From the NCBI RefSeq assembly GCF_004011175.1, contig NZ_RQXX01000002.1:124001-188000 (forward strand): a stretch of DNA of 64,000 bases, written 5' to 3'. Source of the DNA: Mesobaculum littorinae. GTDB taxonomy: Bacteria > Pseudomonadota > Alphaproteobacteria > Rhodobacterales > Rhodobacteraceae. Shown in pieces: positions 8,845 through 17,161 of the stretch (position 1 is the first letter of the stretch; every line of letters starts with the position of its first letter). The notes beneath the pieces were generated by a model. It was not told the origin of the DNA, ran no database searches, and saw only the letters and a program-made list of their open reading frames with translations. The position numbers and the translations under genes were made by a program.

Positions 8845-9672
8845 TCAGTCCCGCAAAAGCTCGTTGACCCCGGTCTTGGCCCGGGTCTTTTCGTCCACCC
8901 GCTTGACGATGACGGCACAGTAAAGGTGGACGCCGCCCTTCGACGGCATAGAGCCCGAGACCACCACCGAGTAAGGTGGCACTTCGCCATACATCACCTC
9001 GCCGGTCTCGCGGTCGACGATCTTGGTCGACTGGCCAAGGTAGACGCCCATGCCCAGGACCGCGCCCTCGCGCACGATCACGCCCTCGACCACCTCGGAC
9101 CGGGCGCCGATGAAGCAGCCATCCTCGATGATCGTGGGCTCGGCCTGCAGCGGTTCCAGCACGCCGCCGATGCCGACGCCGCCCGACAGGTGCACGTTCT
9201 CGCCGATTTGCGCGCAGGAGCCGACGGTTGCCCAGGTGTCGACCATGGTCCCCCGGCCGACATGGGCGCCCAGGTTGACGAAGGAGGGCATCAGCACGAC
9301 GCCCGGCGCGATATAGGCCGACTTGCGCACGACGCAGTTCGGCACCGCGCGAAAGCCCGCGTCGCGCCAGCGGTTCTCACCCCAGCCCGCGAACTTGCTG
9401 TCGACCTTGTCCCACCAGCCGCCACCCTGCGGACCGCCCGGCTGATGCTCCATGTCGCGGATGCGAAAGCCCAGCAGCACGGCCTTCTTGGCCCACTGGT
9501 TCACCACCCAGGTGCCGTCGTCGCCACGTTGGGCCACGCGCAGGCTACCGCTGTCCAGCGCCTCGAGCGTGGTCTCGATCGCCTCGCGGGTTTCGCCGCC
9601 GGTCGCGGGGGTGATGGTGTCGCGCGCCTCCCAGGCGGCTTCGATGGCGGATTCGAGCTGGGCGTGGGACAT
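8845..9672 (-). CDS. dapD: 2,3,4,5-tetrahydropyridine-2,6-dicarboxylate N-succinyltransferase
   Basis: DapD transfers succinyl from succinyl-CoA to tetrahydrodipicolinate, the step before the DapC aminotransferase and DapE. The 275-residue length is exact for the family. The left-handed beta-helix hexapeptide region is visible ([20 protein letters not shown], then [20 protein letters not shown]), as is the C-terminal [16 protein letters not shown] 9672 ([18 protein letters not shown]) is chosen because AGGAAAGGA lies upstream. It is divergent from the LOG gene across about 100 bases that must hold both promoters. Confidence 0.97.
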   Translation of the reverse strand: MSHAQLESAIEAAWEARDTITPATGGETREAIETTLEALDSGSLRVAQRGDDGTWVVNQWAKKAVLLGFRIRDMEHQPGGPQGGGWWDKVDSKFAGWGENRWRDAGFRAVPNCVVRKSAYIAPGVVLMPSFVNLGAHVGRGTMVDTWATVGSCAQIGENVHLSGGVGIGGVLEPLQAEPTIIEDGCFIGARSEVVEGVIVREGAVLGMGVYLGQSTKIVDRETGEVMYGEVPPYSVVVSGSMPSKGGVHLYCAVIVKRVDEKTRAKTGVNELLRD

Positions 9673-9775
9673 CGCGGCAGGGTCCTTTCCTGAAGAATGC
9701 GGGCAAACGTGACTGGTCTTGTTAGGACCTTGCCTATAAGGCGGAGGCCTCTCATGCGCAATCAGGCGAGGCCCG

Positions 9776-10630
9776 ATGAAGGACGATCCCAAGACACCGC
9801 TCCGCCAGGCCCGCGACGACGTGGCCGAGGCGCGCGAGATTCCGCAGACGGCGCAGACGCAGTCGCCCACCTACCGGCTGGCCTTCGCCGACGACGATTT
9901 CCTGTGCCGCGAAGACATGCGCCCCGTCCGGGTGCAGCTCGAACTCCTGAAGCCCGAGCTTGCGCTGACCGAGGCGGGCATCGACTCGACCGTCGTGCTG
10001 TTCGGCGGCGCCCGCATCCCCGAACCCGCGCAGGCCGACACCGCCCGGACCGAGACGCTGGCAGACCTGTCGCGGTTCTACGAAGAGGCGCGCGATTTCG
10101 CCCGGCAGCTGACGGAAAAGAGCCTGGCCCGGGGCGGTCGCGACTGGATCGTGGTGACGGGCGGCGGCCCCGGCGTGATGGAGGCCGGCAACCGCGGCGC
10201 GGCCGAGGCCGGCGGCCGGTCGATCGGGCTGAACGTGGTGCTGCCGCATGAACAGGCGCCCAACGCCTACGTCACACCCGACCTGTGCTTCAACTTCCAC
10301 TACTTCGCGATGCGAAAGATGCACTTCCTTCTGCGCGCACGGGCGATCTGCGTCTTCCCGGGTGGCTTCGGCACGATGGATGAGCTTTTCGAGGCGCTGA
10401 CCCTGATCCAGACCGGCCGGATGGAGCGGGTGCCCTTCCTTCTTTTCGGTAAGGATTTCTGGACCCGCATCGTGAACTGGGAGGCGCTGGCCCAGGCCGG
10501 CACGATCTCGGACAACGACCTGGACCTCTTCCGCTTCGTCGATACAGCGGAAGAGGCGATGGCGCTGATCGAGGACTGGCCGCTGCCGCTGACCAAGCGC
10601 GACGCCATTCCCGGGCGCGAGCAGCGCTAG
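9776..10630 (+). CDS. LOG family protein (TIGR00730-type nucleotide 5'-monophosphate phosphoribohydrolase)
   Basis: The 284-residue protein has the two signature motifs of LOG/YgdH-like enzymes: [19 protein letters not shown] (nucleotide binding) and [20 protein letters not shown]. Relatives release the base from cytokinin ribotides or from AMP-like nucleotides; older annotations call them lysine decarboxylases, which is not supported. The N-terminal ~60 residues are longer than in the short plant LOGs, as is common in proteobacteria. A TATAAG box lies about 40 bases upstream. A 9-base-pair hairpin follows the stop. Confidence 0.88.
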   Translation: MKDDPKTPLRQARDDVAEAREIPQTAQTQSPTYRLAFADDDFLCREDMRPVRVQLELLKPELALTEAGIDSTVVLFGGARIPEPAQADTARTETLADLSRFYEEARDFARQLTEKSLARGGRDWIVVTGGGPGVMEAGNRGAAEAGGRSIGLNVVLPHEQAPNAYVTPDLCFNFHYFAMRKMHFLLRARAICVFPGGFGTMDELFEALTLIQTGRMERVPFLLFGKDFWTRIVNWEALAQAGTISDNDLDLFRFVDTAEEAMALIEDWPLPLTKRDAIPGREQR

Positions 10631-10638
10631 ATCCTGTG

Positions 10639-10660
10639 GCCGGGCGATGGCGCCCGGCCT
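10639..10660 (+). terminator. Hairpin after the LOG gene
   Basis: A perfect 9-base-pair stem (GGCCGGGCG at 10639-10647 with CGCCCGGCC at 10652-10660) and an ATGG loop begin eight bases after the stop codon. There is no long T tract, only TGCGGGGCTTTG. It lies in the convergent gap with rlmN. Confidence 0.5.
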
Positions 10661-10789
10661 GCGGGGCTTTGCCGCGCGCGCACCCAGCAGGGGTGATCGC
10701 GGTCAGGACGGCCGCGGGGCAGGGGCAGGACCCCTCTTCGTGTCCCCGCCGTGCCAAGCATCCTCGACCGGGGGAGGGGCGGCGCGGCC

Positions 10790-11965
10790 TTACGCCGGGG
10801 CCTGCGGCGCCGTGCCCGCCGCGCGGCGTTCGCGCTTTGCGCGTTCGCTCTCGGACTTAAGCTGCCCGCAGGCGGCCATGATATCCTCGCCCCGCGGCGT
10901 GCGCACGGGCGAGGCATAGCCGGCCTTGTAGACGATATCGGCAAAGCTCTCGATCCGCGACCAGTCCGACCGCTTGTAGGGGGCGCCCGGCCATTCGTTG
11001 AAGGGGATCAGGTTGATTTTCGCGGGGATGCCGCGGATCAGTCGAACGAGGCGCCGCGCATCCTCGTCGCTGTCGTTGACGTCCTTCAGCATCACGTATT
11101 CGAAGGTGATGCGTTCCGAGTTCGACAGGCGCGGATAGGCCTTCAGCGCGTCGAGAAGCGTCGCGATGTTCCATTTCTTGTTGATCGGCACCAGCTCGTC
11201 GCGCACCTCGTCGGTGGTGGCATGGAACGACACCGCCAGCAGGCAGCCGATTTCCTCGGCCGCGCGCGCGATGCCCGGCACCACGCCGCTGGTCGACAGC
11301 GTGATGCGCCGGCGCGACAGGGCGATGCCGTCGCCGTCCATCGCGATCTTCATCGCGTCGCGCACGGCGTCGAAATTGTAAAGCGGCTCTCCCATCCCCA
11401 TCAGCACGATATTGGACAGAAGCCGCGCTTCGTCCTTGGGCTTTCCGGCTTCGGGCCATTCGCCAAGGTCGTCGCGCACGACGAGGATCTGCCCGACGAT
11501 TTCACCGGCCGTCAGGTTGCGCACCAGACGCTGGGTGCCGGTGTGGCAGAAGGAACATGTCAGCGTGCAGCCAACCTGGCTGGAGATGCACAAGGTGCCA
11601 CGGCCCTCTTCGGGGATATAGACGGCCTCGACCTCGGACCCGCCGGCGATGCGCAGAAGATACTTGCGCGTGCCGTCCGTCGACACCTGCTTCGACACGA
11701 CCTCGGGCACCTCGAGGACGAAGTCGCGCGCCAGAGACGCCCGGTAGGGTTTCGCCAGGTTGGTCATCTGTTCGAAATCGCGGATGCCCCGGTTGTAAAG
11801 CCAGTGCCACAGCTGCCCCATCCGCATCTTGGCCTGCTTTTCGGGGGTGCCGTGGTCGATCAGCGTCTGGCGAAGCTGCTCGCGGGTCAGGCCGATCAGG
11901 TTCACCTGCCCCTCGGGCAGCTTGCGCGGCAGGGTCAGGACATCCTGGGTGATCGGGGCATTCAT
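10790..11965 (-). CDS. rlmN: 23S rRNA/tRNA adenine-C2 methyltransferase RlmN
   Basis: A 391-residue radical-SAM enzyme that methylates C2 of A2503 in 23S rRNA and of A37 in some tRNAs. The cluster-binding CxxxCxxC motif is at residues 133, 137 and 140 ([15 protein letters not shown]). [17 protein letters not shown], the second family signature, is present, and a catalytic Cys occurs in the C-terminal MAACGQL segment. The length is normal and the tail is basic. The start at 11965 gives the usual N-terminal helix. Confidence 0.97.
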   Translation of the reverse strand: MNAPITQDVLTLPRKLPEGQVNLIGLTREQLRQTLIDHGTPEKQAKMRMGQLWHWLYNRGIRDFEQMTNLAKPYRASLARDFVLEVPEVVSKQVSTDGTRKYLLRIAGGSEVEAVYIPEEGRGTLCISSQVGCTLTCSFCHTGTQRLVRNLTAGEIVGQILVVRDDLGEWPEAGKPKDEARLLSNIVLMGMGEPLYNFDAVRDAMKIAMDGDGIALSRRRITLSTSGVVPGIARAAEEIGCLLAVSFHATTDEVRDELVPINKKWNIATLLDALKAYPRLSNSERITFEYVMLKDVNDSDEDARRLVRLIRGIPAKINLIPFNEWPGAPYKRSDWSRIESFADIVYKAGYASPVRTPRGEDIMAACGQLKSESERAKRERRAAGTAPQAPA

Positions 11966-12079
11966 GGCAAAACCTCGGGGTCTGGCAGCGAAGCGGTAGG
12001 TGGTGAAGCGGTGTCGTATGGCACGAACGGGGCGTGCTGCCCATGCCCCATTATATGGGAGCCTTGGTCAAAAGCCAAA

Positions 12080-12100
12080 GGCCCCGCGCCGGGCGGGGCC
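12080..12100 (-). terminator. Rho-independent terminator of the ialB-like gene
   Basis: Read on the minus strand, an 8-base-pair perfect GC stem (GGCCCCGC / GCGGGGCC, five-base loop) is followed by TTTGGCTTTT. It starts 57 bases after the ialB-like stop and lies upstream of rlmN. Confidence 0.65.
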
Positions 12101-12156
12101 TCAGAAGTAGGTCGGGCCGCTTGGCGCGAGCCCGGTCTCAAGGCGCCGTGGCCTGC

Positions 12157-12699
12157 TTAGCCGGCGCAGCGCGACTGGGCTTCTTCGAACGCGGCGGTGA
12201 AGCCGAAGAGCGAGAAGGTATCCTGGGTCTGGGTGCCGCGCGACGAGCGTGCCGTCAGCGTGGCGTCGGCGCCGCGTCGCATGGCCGAGATGATTTCGTT
12301 ATCGACCGAATCCGAGGCGGGCCACGCCCATTCGCCATCGACGAACATCTCGAACTCGGTGCCGCCGATATCGACGGTCACGGTCGAATCACTGTCGAAG
12401 GGATAGCCGCCGGTGAACGACACCTCGCCCTCGACGTCCGAGCCGGGGCGGAAGCTGACGAACAGCAGGATATCCCCCCGCCGCACCGCGACGACCTGGC
12501 CGTCGCGCGTGTTCACCGTTTCTGTGGGCGTCGCGACGCTCCAGCATTCCTTGGGGTTATCCTCGACGAAAACGCTCCACGCGGTTTCGACGGCGACACG
12601 ATTGGTGGATACATCCTGCGCGGTGGCGGAGATGGGCGCCAGTGCCGCGAAGGACAGGGTGGCACAGGTCGTCACGGCGCGCGCGATAGTCGATTTCAT
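12157..12699 (-). CDS. Invasion-associated locus B (IalB) family secreted protein
   Basis: A 180-residue periplasmic or secreted protein with a clear signal peptide ending near PISATAQ. The mature part matches the IalB family (PF06776): an opening WSVFVEDNPKECWSVATP, then VAVRRGDILLFVSFRPG and a GGTEFEMFVDGEWAWP core, with a terminal Cys (SRCAG) that can pair with the first Cys. Family members in Rhodobacteraceae have no known activity; the invasion name comes from Bartonella. ATG 12699 is chosen since GGAGG is 11 bases upstream and would be too close to the GTG at 12708. Confidence 0.88.
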   Translation of the reverse strand: MKSTIARAVTTCATLSFAALAPISATAQDVSTNRVAVETAWSVFVEDNPKECWSVATPTETVNTRDGQVVAVRRGDILLFVSFRPGSDVEGEVSFTGGYPFDSDSTVTVDIGGTEFEMFVDGEWAWPASDSVDNEIISAMRRGADATLTARSSRGTQTQDTFSLFGFTAAFEEAQSRCAG

Positions 12700-12877
12700 T
12701 CCGGTCACAGCCTCCAGCTGCCTTCTGCCTCGCAGGCCGCCCGGCCGGCCCCGCTTGCGGAGGCTTGGTGGCCCGGGACCCCGTTTTCATCTTTGCGTGC
12801 AGAGACTAACGTGAGAAGCCCGCGATGTGAAAGCCCCCGAGGCGGAAAATCGCTGAACCGTGAGGAAGGAAACTCCT

Positions 12878-13858
12878 ATGACCGCATCCGCCCCCCTGGT
12901 CGAGGTCTGGCGTGGAAACCTGCTGGAATCGCTGCACCGCGGCCACGCGGTGATCTGCGACAGCCATGGCATCGTCGAAGCTTGGGGCGATCCGCAGGCG
13001 GTGATCTATCCACGGTCGTCCTGCAAGATGATGCAGGCGCTGCCGCTGGTCGAAAGCGGCGCGGCGGACGGGCTGTCGACCGAGCGGCTGGCGTTGGCCT
13101 GTGCCTCGCATCAGGGCGCGCCGGTGCATACCGGCATGGTCTCGGCCTGGCTGGCGGAGATGGGGATGTCGGACGACGATCTGCTGTGCGGAACCGAGGT
13201 GGCGCGCGACGCGGCCACCCGTGACGCGATGATCGTCGAGGGCGCGGCGCCCTGCCAGGCGCACAACAACTGCTCGGGCAAGCACGCGGGGTTCTTGGCG
13301 CTCACCCGGCACCTGCGTGCCGGCGCGGACTATGTCGACCCCGCGCATCCCGTGCAGACCGCCGTGCGCGCCGCCTTTGAGGACCTGACGCAACAGGACA
13401 GCCCCGGCTACGGCATCGACGGCTGTTCGGCTCCGAATTTCGCGACGACGGTCGAGGGGCTGGCCCGTGCGATGGCCGCCTTTGCCGCGCCGGGCGGCGG
13501 CGTGCGCGGGGCCGCGATGACCCGGCTGGAGCAGGCGATGCGGGCGCATCCCGTGCTGGTGGCCGGCGAGGAGCGGGCCTGCACCGAGCTGATGCAGGCG
13601 ATGGATGGCAATGTGGCGATCAAGACCGGGGCCGAGGGCGTCTTTGTCGCGATCTGGCCCGAGCGCGGGCTGGGCCTGGCGCTGAAGATCGAGGATGGCG
13701 CGACCCGGGCCTCGGAATGCGCGGTGGCGGCACTGCTGTCGCGGATGGGCGCACTGGACCCTGCGCATCCGGCGGCGCTGCGGCGGCGCGAGCCGCCGAT
13801 CCTGAACCGGGCCGGGCTGGAGGTCGGGCGCATTCAGCCGGCGCCGGCCCTGGCCTGA
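12878..13858 (+). CDS. Asparaginase (PF06089 type)
   Basis: The 326-residue protein belongs to the AsnA/rhizobial-type asparaginase family (PF06089), which hydrolyses L-asparagine to aspartate and ammonia and is unrelated to the E. coli AnsA/AnsB fold. Typical segments are EVWRGNLLESLHRGHAVICD at the N terminus, YPRSSCKMMQALPLVESGAA with the serine-Lys pair, the CSGKHAGFLAL motif and YGIDGCSAPNFA. ATG 12878 is preceded by GAGGAAGGA. It is monocistronic; the next gene (serB) is convergent. Specificity towards asparagine versus related amides is inferred from the family only. Confidence 0.92.
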   Translation: MTASAPLVEVWRGNLLESLHRGHAVICDSHGIVEAWGDPQAVIYPRSSCKMMQALPLVESGAADGLSTERLALACASHQGAPVHTGMVSAWLAEMGMSDDDLLCGTEVARDAATRDAMIVEGAAPCQAHNNCSGKHAGFLALTRHLRAGADYVDPAHPVQTAVRAAFEDLTQQDSPGYGIDGCSAPNFATTVEGLARAMAAFAAPGGGVRGAAMTRLEQAMRAHPVLVAGEERACTELMQAMDGNVAIKTGAEGVFVAIWPERGLGLALKIEDGATRASECAVAALLSRMGALDPAHPAALRRREPPILNRAGLEVGRIQPAPALA

Positions 13859-13902
13859 GGCGCTGGTGGTGGCCGCTGGGCCGGGTGGCCCGCAGCCGCG
13901 CC

Positions 13903-13954
13903 GCGGGGGTTTCACACCCCCGCACCCCCGTGGAGTATTTCCGAAGAGAAGAAG
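13903..13954 (+). repeat. GGAGTATTT element copy 2, 3' of the asparaginase gene
   Basis: A perfect 8-base-pair hairpin (13903-13910 with 13916-13923) is followed by ACCCCCGTGGAGTATTTCCG and the purine tract GAAGAGAAGAAG. It begins 44 bases after the asparaginase stop. About 50 bases are repeated almost identically in inverted orientation at 16277-16328. Confidence 0.75.
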
Positions 13955-13978
13955 CGCAGACGGGCGCGAGATCGACGG

Positions 13979-14857
13979 CTAGGCCGAAGCGAAGGCCTCG
14001 CGGCTGTAACCCTGCAGGTAGAGCAGGGCGGTGAGGTCGCCGTGGTCGATGCGCACGGGGGCCTGATCCGCGACGACGGGTTTCGCGTGCAGCGCCACCC
14101 CGGTTCCGGCGCGCTGGATCATGCCAAGATCATTGGCACCGTCGCCCACGACGATTGCATCGCCCGCGTCGATGCCGAGGCGGACGCAGATGTCGGACAG
14201 CGCCGCGATCTTCGCCTCGCGTCCGAGTATCGGGCGGCCCACATCGCCGGTCAGGATCCCGTCGGCGGCGATCAGGGTGTTGGCCCGATGCTCGTCGAAC
14301 CCCAGTTGCGCGGCAACCCTCGATGTGAAGGCGGTGAACCCGCCCGAGACCAGCGCCGTGTGCGCCCCGGCGGCCCGCATCGTGGCGACCAGGGTCGCGC
14401 CGCCCGGGGCCATGGTAATGCGCTCTTCCATGACACGGTCTATGACCGCCGCGTCGAGGCCGGCGAGCAGGCCGACACGTTCAAGCAGCGCGCCCTCGAA
14501 ATCGAGTTCGCCATTCATCGCCCGCGCGGTGATCGCCGCAACCCGGGGGCCGACGCCGGCCATCTCGGCCAGTTCGTCGATGCATTCCTGCTCGATCATG
14601 GTCGAGTCCATGTCGGCCAGAAGCAGGCGCTTGCAGCGGTTGTCGGCGGGCTGTGCGGCGAGATCGACACCGTCGGCGCGCAGGCCGGCTGCGATCTCGG
14701 ACAGGTTTCCGGGCAGGACCGCGACATCAAATTCCGCGGCCTCGTCGGGCGCGAGCCAAAGGGCCCCGCCGCCGCCCCATGCATCGCGCAGGCTGGTTAC
14801 CAGGGCGGGGTCGAGGTCGCGCCGGACGGGCGAGGCGATGAGGGTGATGGTGAACAT
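13979..14857 (-). CDS. serB: Phosphoserine phosphatase
   Basis: SerB dephosphorylates O-phosphoserine to serine, the last step of the route whose first two enzymes are SerA and SerC at 19-22 kb. The 292-residue protein has an N-terminal ACT-like region (about 1-75) and a HAD phosphatase domain with the nucleophile in LLADMDSTMIEQECIDELA, motif II in ALVSGGFTAFTSRVA, the Lys of LGREAKIAALSDI and motif III in AIVVGDGANDLGMI. ATG 14857 gives the expected MFTITLIAS start. It follows asd on the same strand with a hairpin between them. Confidence 0.96.
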   Translation of the reverse strand: MFTITLIASPVRRDLDPALVTSLRDAWGGGGALWLAPDEAAEFDVAVLPGNLSEIAAGLRADGVDLAAQPADNRCKRLLLADMDSTMIEQECIDELAEMAGVGPRVAAITARAMNGELDFEGALLERVGLLAGLDAAVIDRVMEERITMAPGGATLVATMRAAGAHTALVSGGFTAFTSRVAAQLGFDEHRANTLIAADGILTGDVGRPILGREAKIAALSDICVRLGIDAGDAIVVGDGANDLGMIQRAGTGVALHAKPVVADQAPVRIDHGDLTALLYLQGYSREAFASA

Positions 14858-14957
14858 GGGGTCCGGTCCTTTCTGGCGGGCAGGACCTTTGGACCACGAC
14901 GGCGTGCGGAACGCCAGCCTCGCCGGGGTAGTCGCGCGGTCTGAACAGGCGTCCGGC

Positions 14958-14999
14958 AATGACCAGGGGCCGGCGCTGTGACGCCGGCCCCTGGTCATT
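14958..14999 (-). terminator. 18-base-pair perfect inverted repeat between asd and serB
   Basis: Arms at 14958-14975 and 14982-14999 are perfectly complementary around a six-base loop (CTGTGA). It begins 44 bases after the asd stop. No T tract follows on either strand, so it may act as an attenuating or stabilising structure rather than a classical terminator. Confidence 0.6.
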
Positions 15000-15042
15000 C
15001 GTCGAGGCCCGCCCGGATGAGTGCGACCGGGCCCGGCATCTG

Positions 15043-16065
15043 TCAGCCCTTCTGCAGGACCTTCTGGCCCAGAAGCTCGGCGATCTGAACGGCGTTCAGC
15101 GCAGCGCCCTTGCGCAGGTTGTCGCTGACGCACCAAAGATTCAGGCCGTTTTCGACGGTCGGGTCCTGCCGGATGCGGCTGACGAAGGTTGCGAAGTCGC
15201 CCACGCATTCGACCGGCGTCACGTAGCCGCCCGCCTCACGCTTGTCGACGACCATGATCCCGGGGCTTTCGCGCAGGATGTCGCGGGCCTCGTCCTCGTC
15301 GAGGAACTCCTCGAACTCGATATTGACCGCCTCGGAGTGCCCGACGAAGACCGGCACCCGCACGCAGGTCGCGGTGACCTTGATCGCGGAGTCGATGATC
15401 TTCTTGGTCTCGGCGACCATCTTCCACTCTTCCTTCGTATCGCCGGAATCGAGGAAGACGTCGATATGCGGGATCACGTTGAAGGCGATCTGCTTCTGGA
15501 ATTTCGAGGGCTCGACCTCTTGGCCGGGCACGTACATGCCCTTGGTCTGGTCCCAGAGCTCGTCCATGCCTTCCTTGCCCGCGCCCGAAACGGACTGGTA
15601 GGTCGCCACCACCACGCGCTTGATCTTCGCGCGGTCGTGCAGGGGCTTCAGCGCCACAACCATCTGCGCGGTCGAGCAGTTGGGGTTGGCGATGATGTTC
15701 TTCTTGGAATAGCCCGTCACCGCTTCGGGGTTCACCTCGGGCACGATCAGCGGCACGTCAGGGTCGTAGCGGTAGAGCGACGAGTTGTCGATCACCACGC
15801 AGCCGGCCTTGGCGGCGCGCGGCGCGTGGACCTTGGTCGCGTCCGATCCCACGGCAAAAAGCGCCATGTCCCAGCCGGTGAAGTCGAACTGTTCCAGGTC
15901 CTTTGTCTTGAGCGTCTGGTCGCCGAAGCTCACTTCGGTGCCGAGGGACTTGCGCGAGGCAAGCACCGCGATTTCGTCCACCGGGAACTGGCGCTCGGCC
16001 AGGATGTTCAGCATTTCGCGGCCCACGTTCCCCGTGGCGCCCGCGACGACGACCTTGTAGCCCAT
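15043..16065 (-). CDS. asd: Aspartate-semialdehyde dehydrogenase
   Basis: Asd reduces aspartyl phosphate to aspartate semialdehyde with NADPH, feeding lysine/DAP, threonine and methionine synthesis. The 340-residue protein shows the Rossmann motif VAGATGNVGREML, ASRKSLGTEVSF, and the catalytic Cys at residue 130 in NPNCSTAQMVVALKPLHD. The C-terminal ENGLNLWCVSDNLRKGAALN is typical. The short linker variety (no long insertion) places it in the common bacterial class. ATG 16065 is preceded by GGAGAG. Confidence 0.97.
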   Translation of the reverse strand: MGYKVVVAGATGNVGREMLNILAERQFPVDEIAVLASRKSLGTEVSFGDQTLKTKDLEQFDFTGWDMALFAVGSDATKVHAPRAAKAGCVVIDNSSLYRYDPDVPLIVPEVNPEAVTGYSKKNIIANPNCSTAQMVVALKPLHDRAKIKRVVVATYQSVSGAGKEGMDELWDQTKGMYVPGQEVEPSKFQKQIAFNVIPHIDVFLDSGDTKEEWKMVAETKKIIDSAIKVTATCVRVPVFVGHSEAVNIEFEEFLDEDEARDILRESPGIMVVDKREAGGYVTPVECVGDFATFVSRIRQDPTVENGLNLWCVSDNLRKGAALNAVQIAELLGQKVLQKG

Positions 16066-16200
16066 AGCGGCTCTCCTTCAGGGGTCTTTCGAGACGAAAC
16101 GTCTCATATCGCGGGCGGGGCCGGAACGAAAGGCCCCCGCGTCACGCCGCCGCTGTGTCACGGGATTGAGCGACTGCGGCGCACGTCTTCTGGCTCTCCG

Positions 16201-16260
16201 GCCCCGGGCAGGGGCCCGCAAGGAGGGTCGCCTCCGGCGGGAGTATTTTAGAAGAGAAGA
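16201..16260 (+). repeat. GGAGTATTT element copy 3
   Basis: A 5-base-pair GCCCC/GGGGC hairpin (16201-16215), then CGCCTCCGGCGGGAGTATTT and the purine tract AGAAGAGAAG. No plus-strand gene ends just upstream, so this copy lacks the usual gene-end context. It faces copy 4 (16277-16328) head to head; the two GGAGTATTT-GAAGAGAAGA tracts form an imperfect inverted repeat of about 21 bases per arm. Confidence 0.7.
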
Positions 16261-16276
16261 TGCAGGGACCGCGTTG

Positions 16277-16328
16277 TTTCTTCTCTTCCGAAATACTCCA
16301 CGGGGGTGCGGGGGTGTGAAACCCCCGC
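16277..16328 (-). repeat. GGAGTATTT element copy 4, 3' of the metallophosphoesterase gene
   Basis: On the minus strand a perfect 8-base-pair hairpin (16308-16315 with 16321-16328) is followed by GGAGTATTTCGGAAGAGAAG. It starts 29 bases after the stop of the gene at 16358. Over about 50 bases it is the inverted copy of the element at 13903-13954 with one or two differences. Confidence 0.75.
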
Positions 16329-16357
16329 GGCGCGTCCGTGGCGACCAGGTGCGCGCG

Positions 16358-17161
16358 TCACTCCCCGGCGCGGGACCAGCCCCCGGCGCCCTTGTGAAAG
16401 ACGTGTCCGCTCTTGTGTTCGAAAACCGGTCGTTCGCCCGCGGCCCAGCGGTCCACGGTGATTTCACCGGGCTGGATGCTGAGCAGGTTGAAGTCGTTCT
16501 CTTCTCCGCGCACACGGGTCGAAAGGCCCGTTCCCGCCTGCAGCAGGATGGTGGACGCGCCACCTTCGCGGGCGGTATGCGGGTCCGCACGCCACGAATG
16601 CAGGTGACCGCACAGGACGATATCCGCGCCGCATTCGGCGAGGCGGCCGGCAGCCTCGGCCGCGCCGCGCATCAGCTTCTTCTCAACTCCCGGCGCGTGG
16701 TCCAGGGGGTGGTGCAGGGCGACGATGCGCACCCGTTTGTGGCGGGTCTGGTCAAAGGCGGAGCAAACTCGCCGCACGGCCTTTTCCCCGATCTTGCCGG
16801 ATTGCCACACATAGGGGTTCACGGTGTTCACGCCGATGACGTTGATTTCCTCGTCCGACCACGACGGAGCGAGGTTGCGGTCGATGATCCGCCGATAGCG
16901 CGAAAACGGACGCACCAGCCGAACCCAGAGGTTGTCGAGCGGCACGTCGTGGTTGCCGGGCACGGTGAGCACCGGCGGATCGATGCGGTCGATGAAGGCC
17001 TTTGCCTCCTCGAATTGAGCAACCCTGGCACGCTGGGTCAGGTCGCCAGAGATCACGACGAGGTCCGGGCGCAGTTCGGCGATCTTGTCCACCAGCGGGT
17101 CGACGAGGTCGAGCCGGGTGCGGCCGAAATGGATGTCGGAAAGGTGCAGGACGCGCCGCAT
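16358..17161 (-). CDS. Metallophosphoesterase (calcineurin-like, CpdA-type)
   Basis: A 267-residue metal-dependent phosphoesterase. The five metal-binding blocks are seen: LSDIHFGR, VVISGDLTQRA, TVPGNHDVPL, VALHHPLDH and CGHLHSWRA. The arrangement resembles 3',5'-cyclic-nucleotide phosphodiesterases of the CpdA group, but specificity cannot be decided from sequence. Its start overlaps the stop of the lipid kinase gene by one base (TGATG), so the two are translated together. The pairing hints that it could act on a lipid or a lipid-linked phosphate, which is inference only. Confidence 0.9.
   Translation of the reverse strand: MRRVLHLSDIHFGRTRLDLVDPLVDKIAELRPDLVVISGDLTQRARVAQFEEAKAFIDRIDPPVLTVPGNHDVPLDNLWVRLVRPFSRYRRIIDRNLAPSWSDEEINVIGVNTVNPYVWQSGKIGEKAVRRVCSAFDQTRHKRVRIVALHHPLDHAPGVEKKLMRGAAEAAGRLAECGADIVLCGHLHSWRADPHTAREGGASTILLQAGTGLSTRVRGEENDFNLLSIQPGEITVDRWAAGERPVFEHKSGHVFHKGAGGWSRAGE

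Noticed and set aside
9776-10630. Lysine decarboxylase
   Set aside because: This historical label comes from the PGGxGT motif; the fold and motifs are those of LOG-type phosphoribohydrolases, and PLP-binding motifs are absent.
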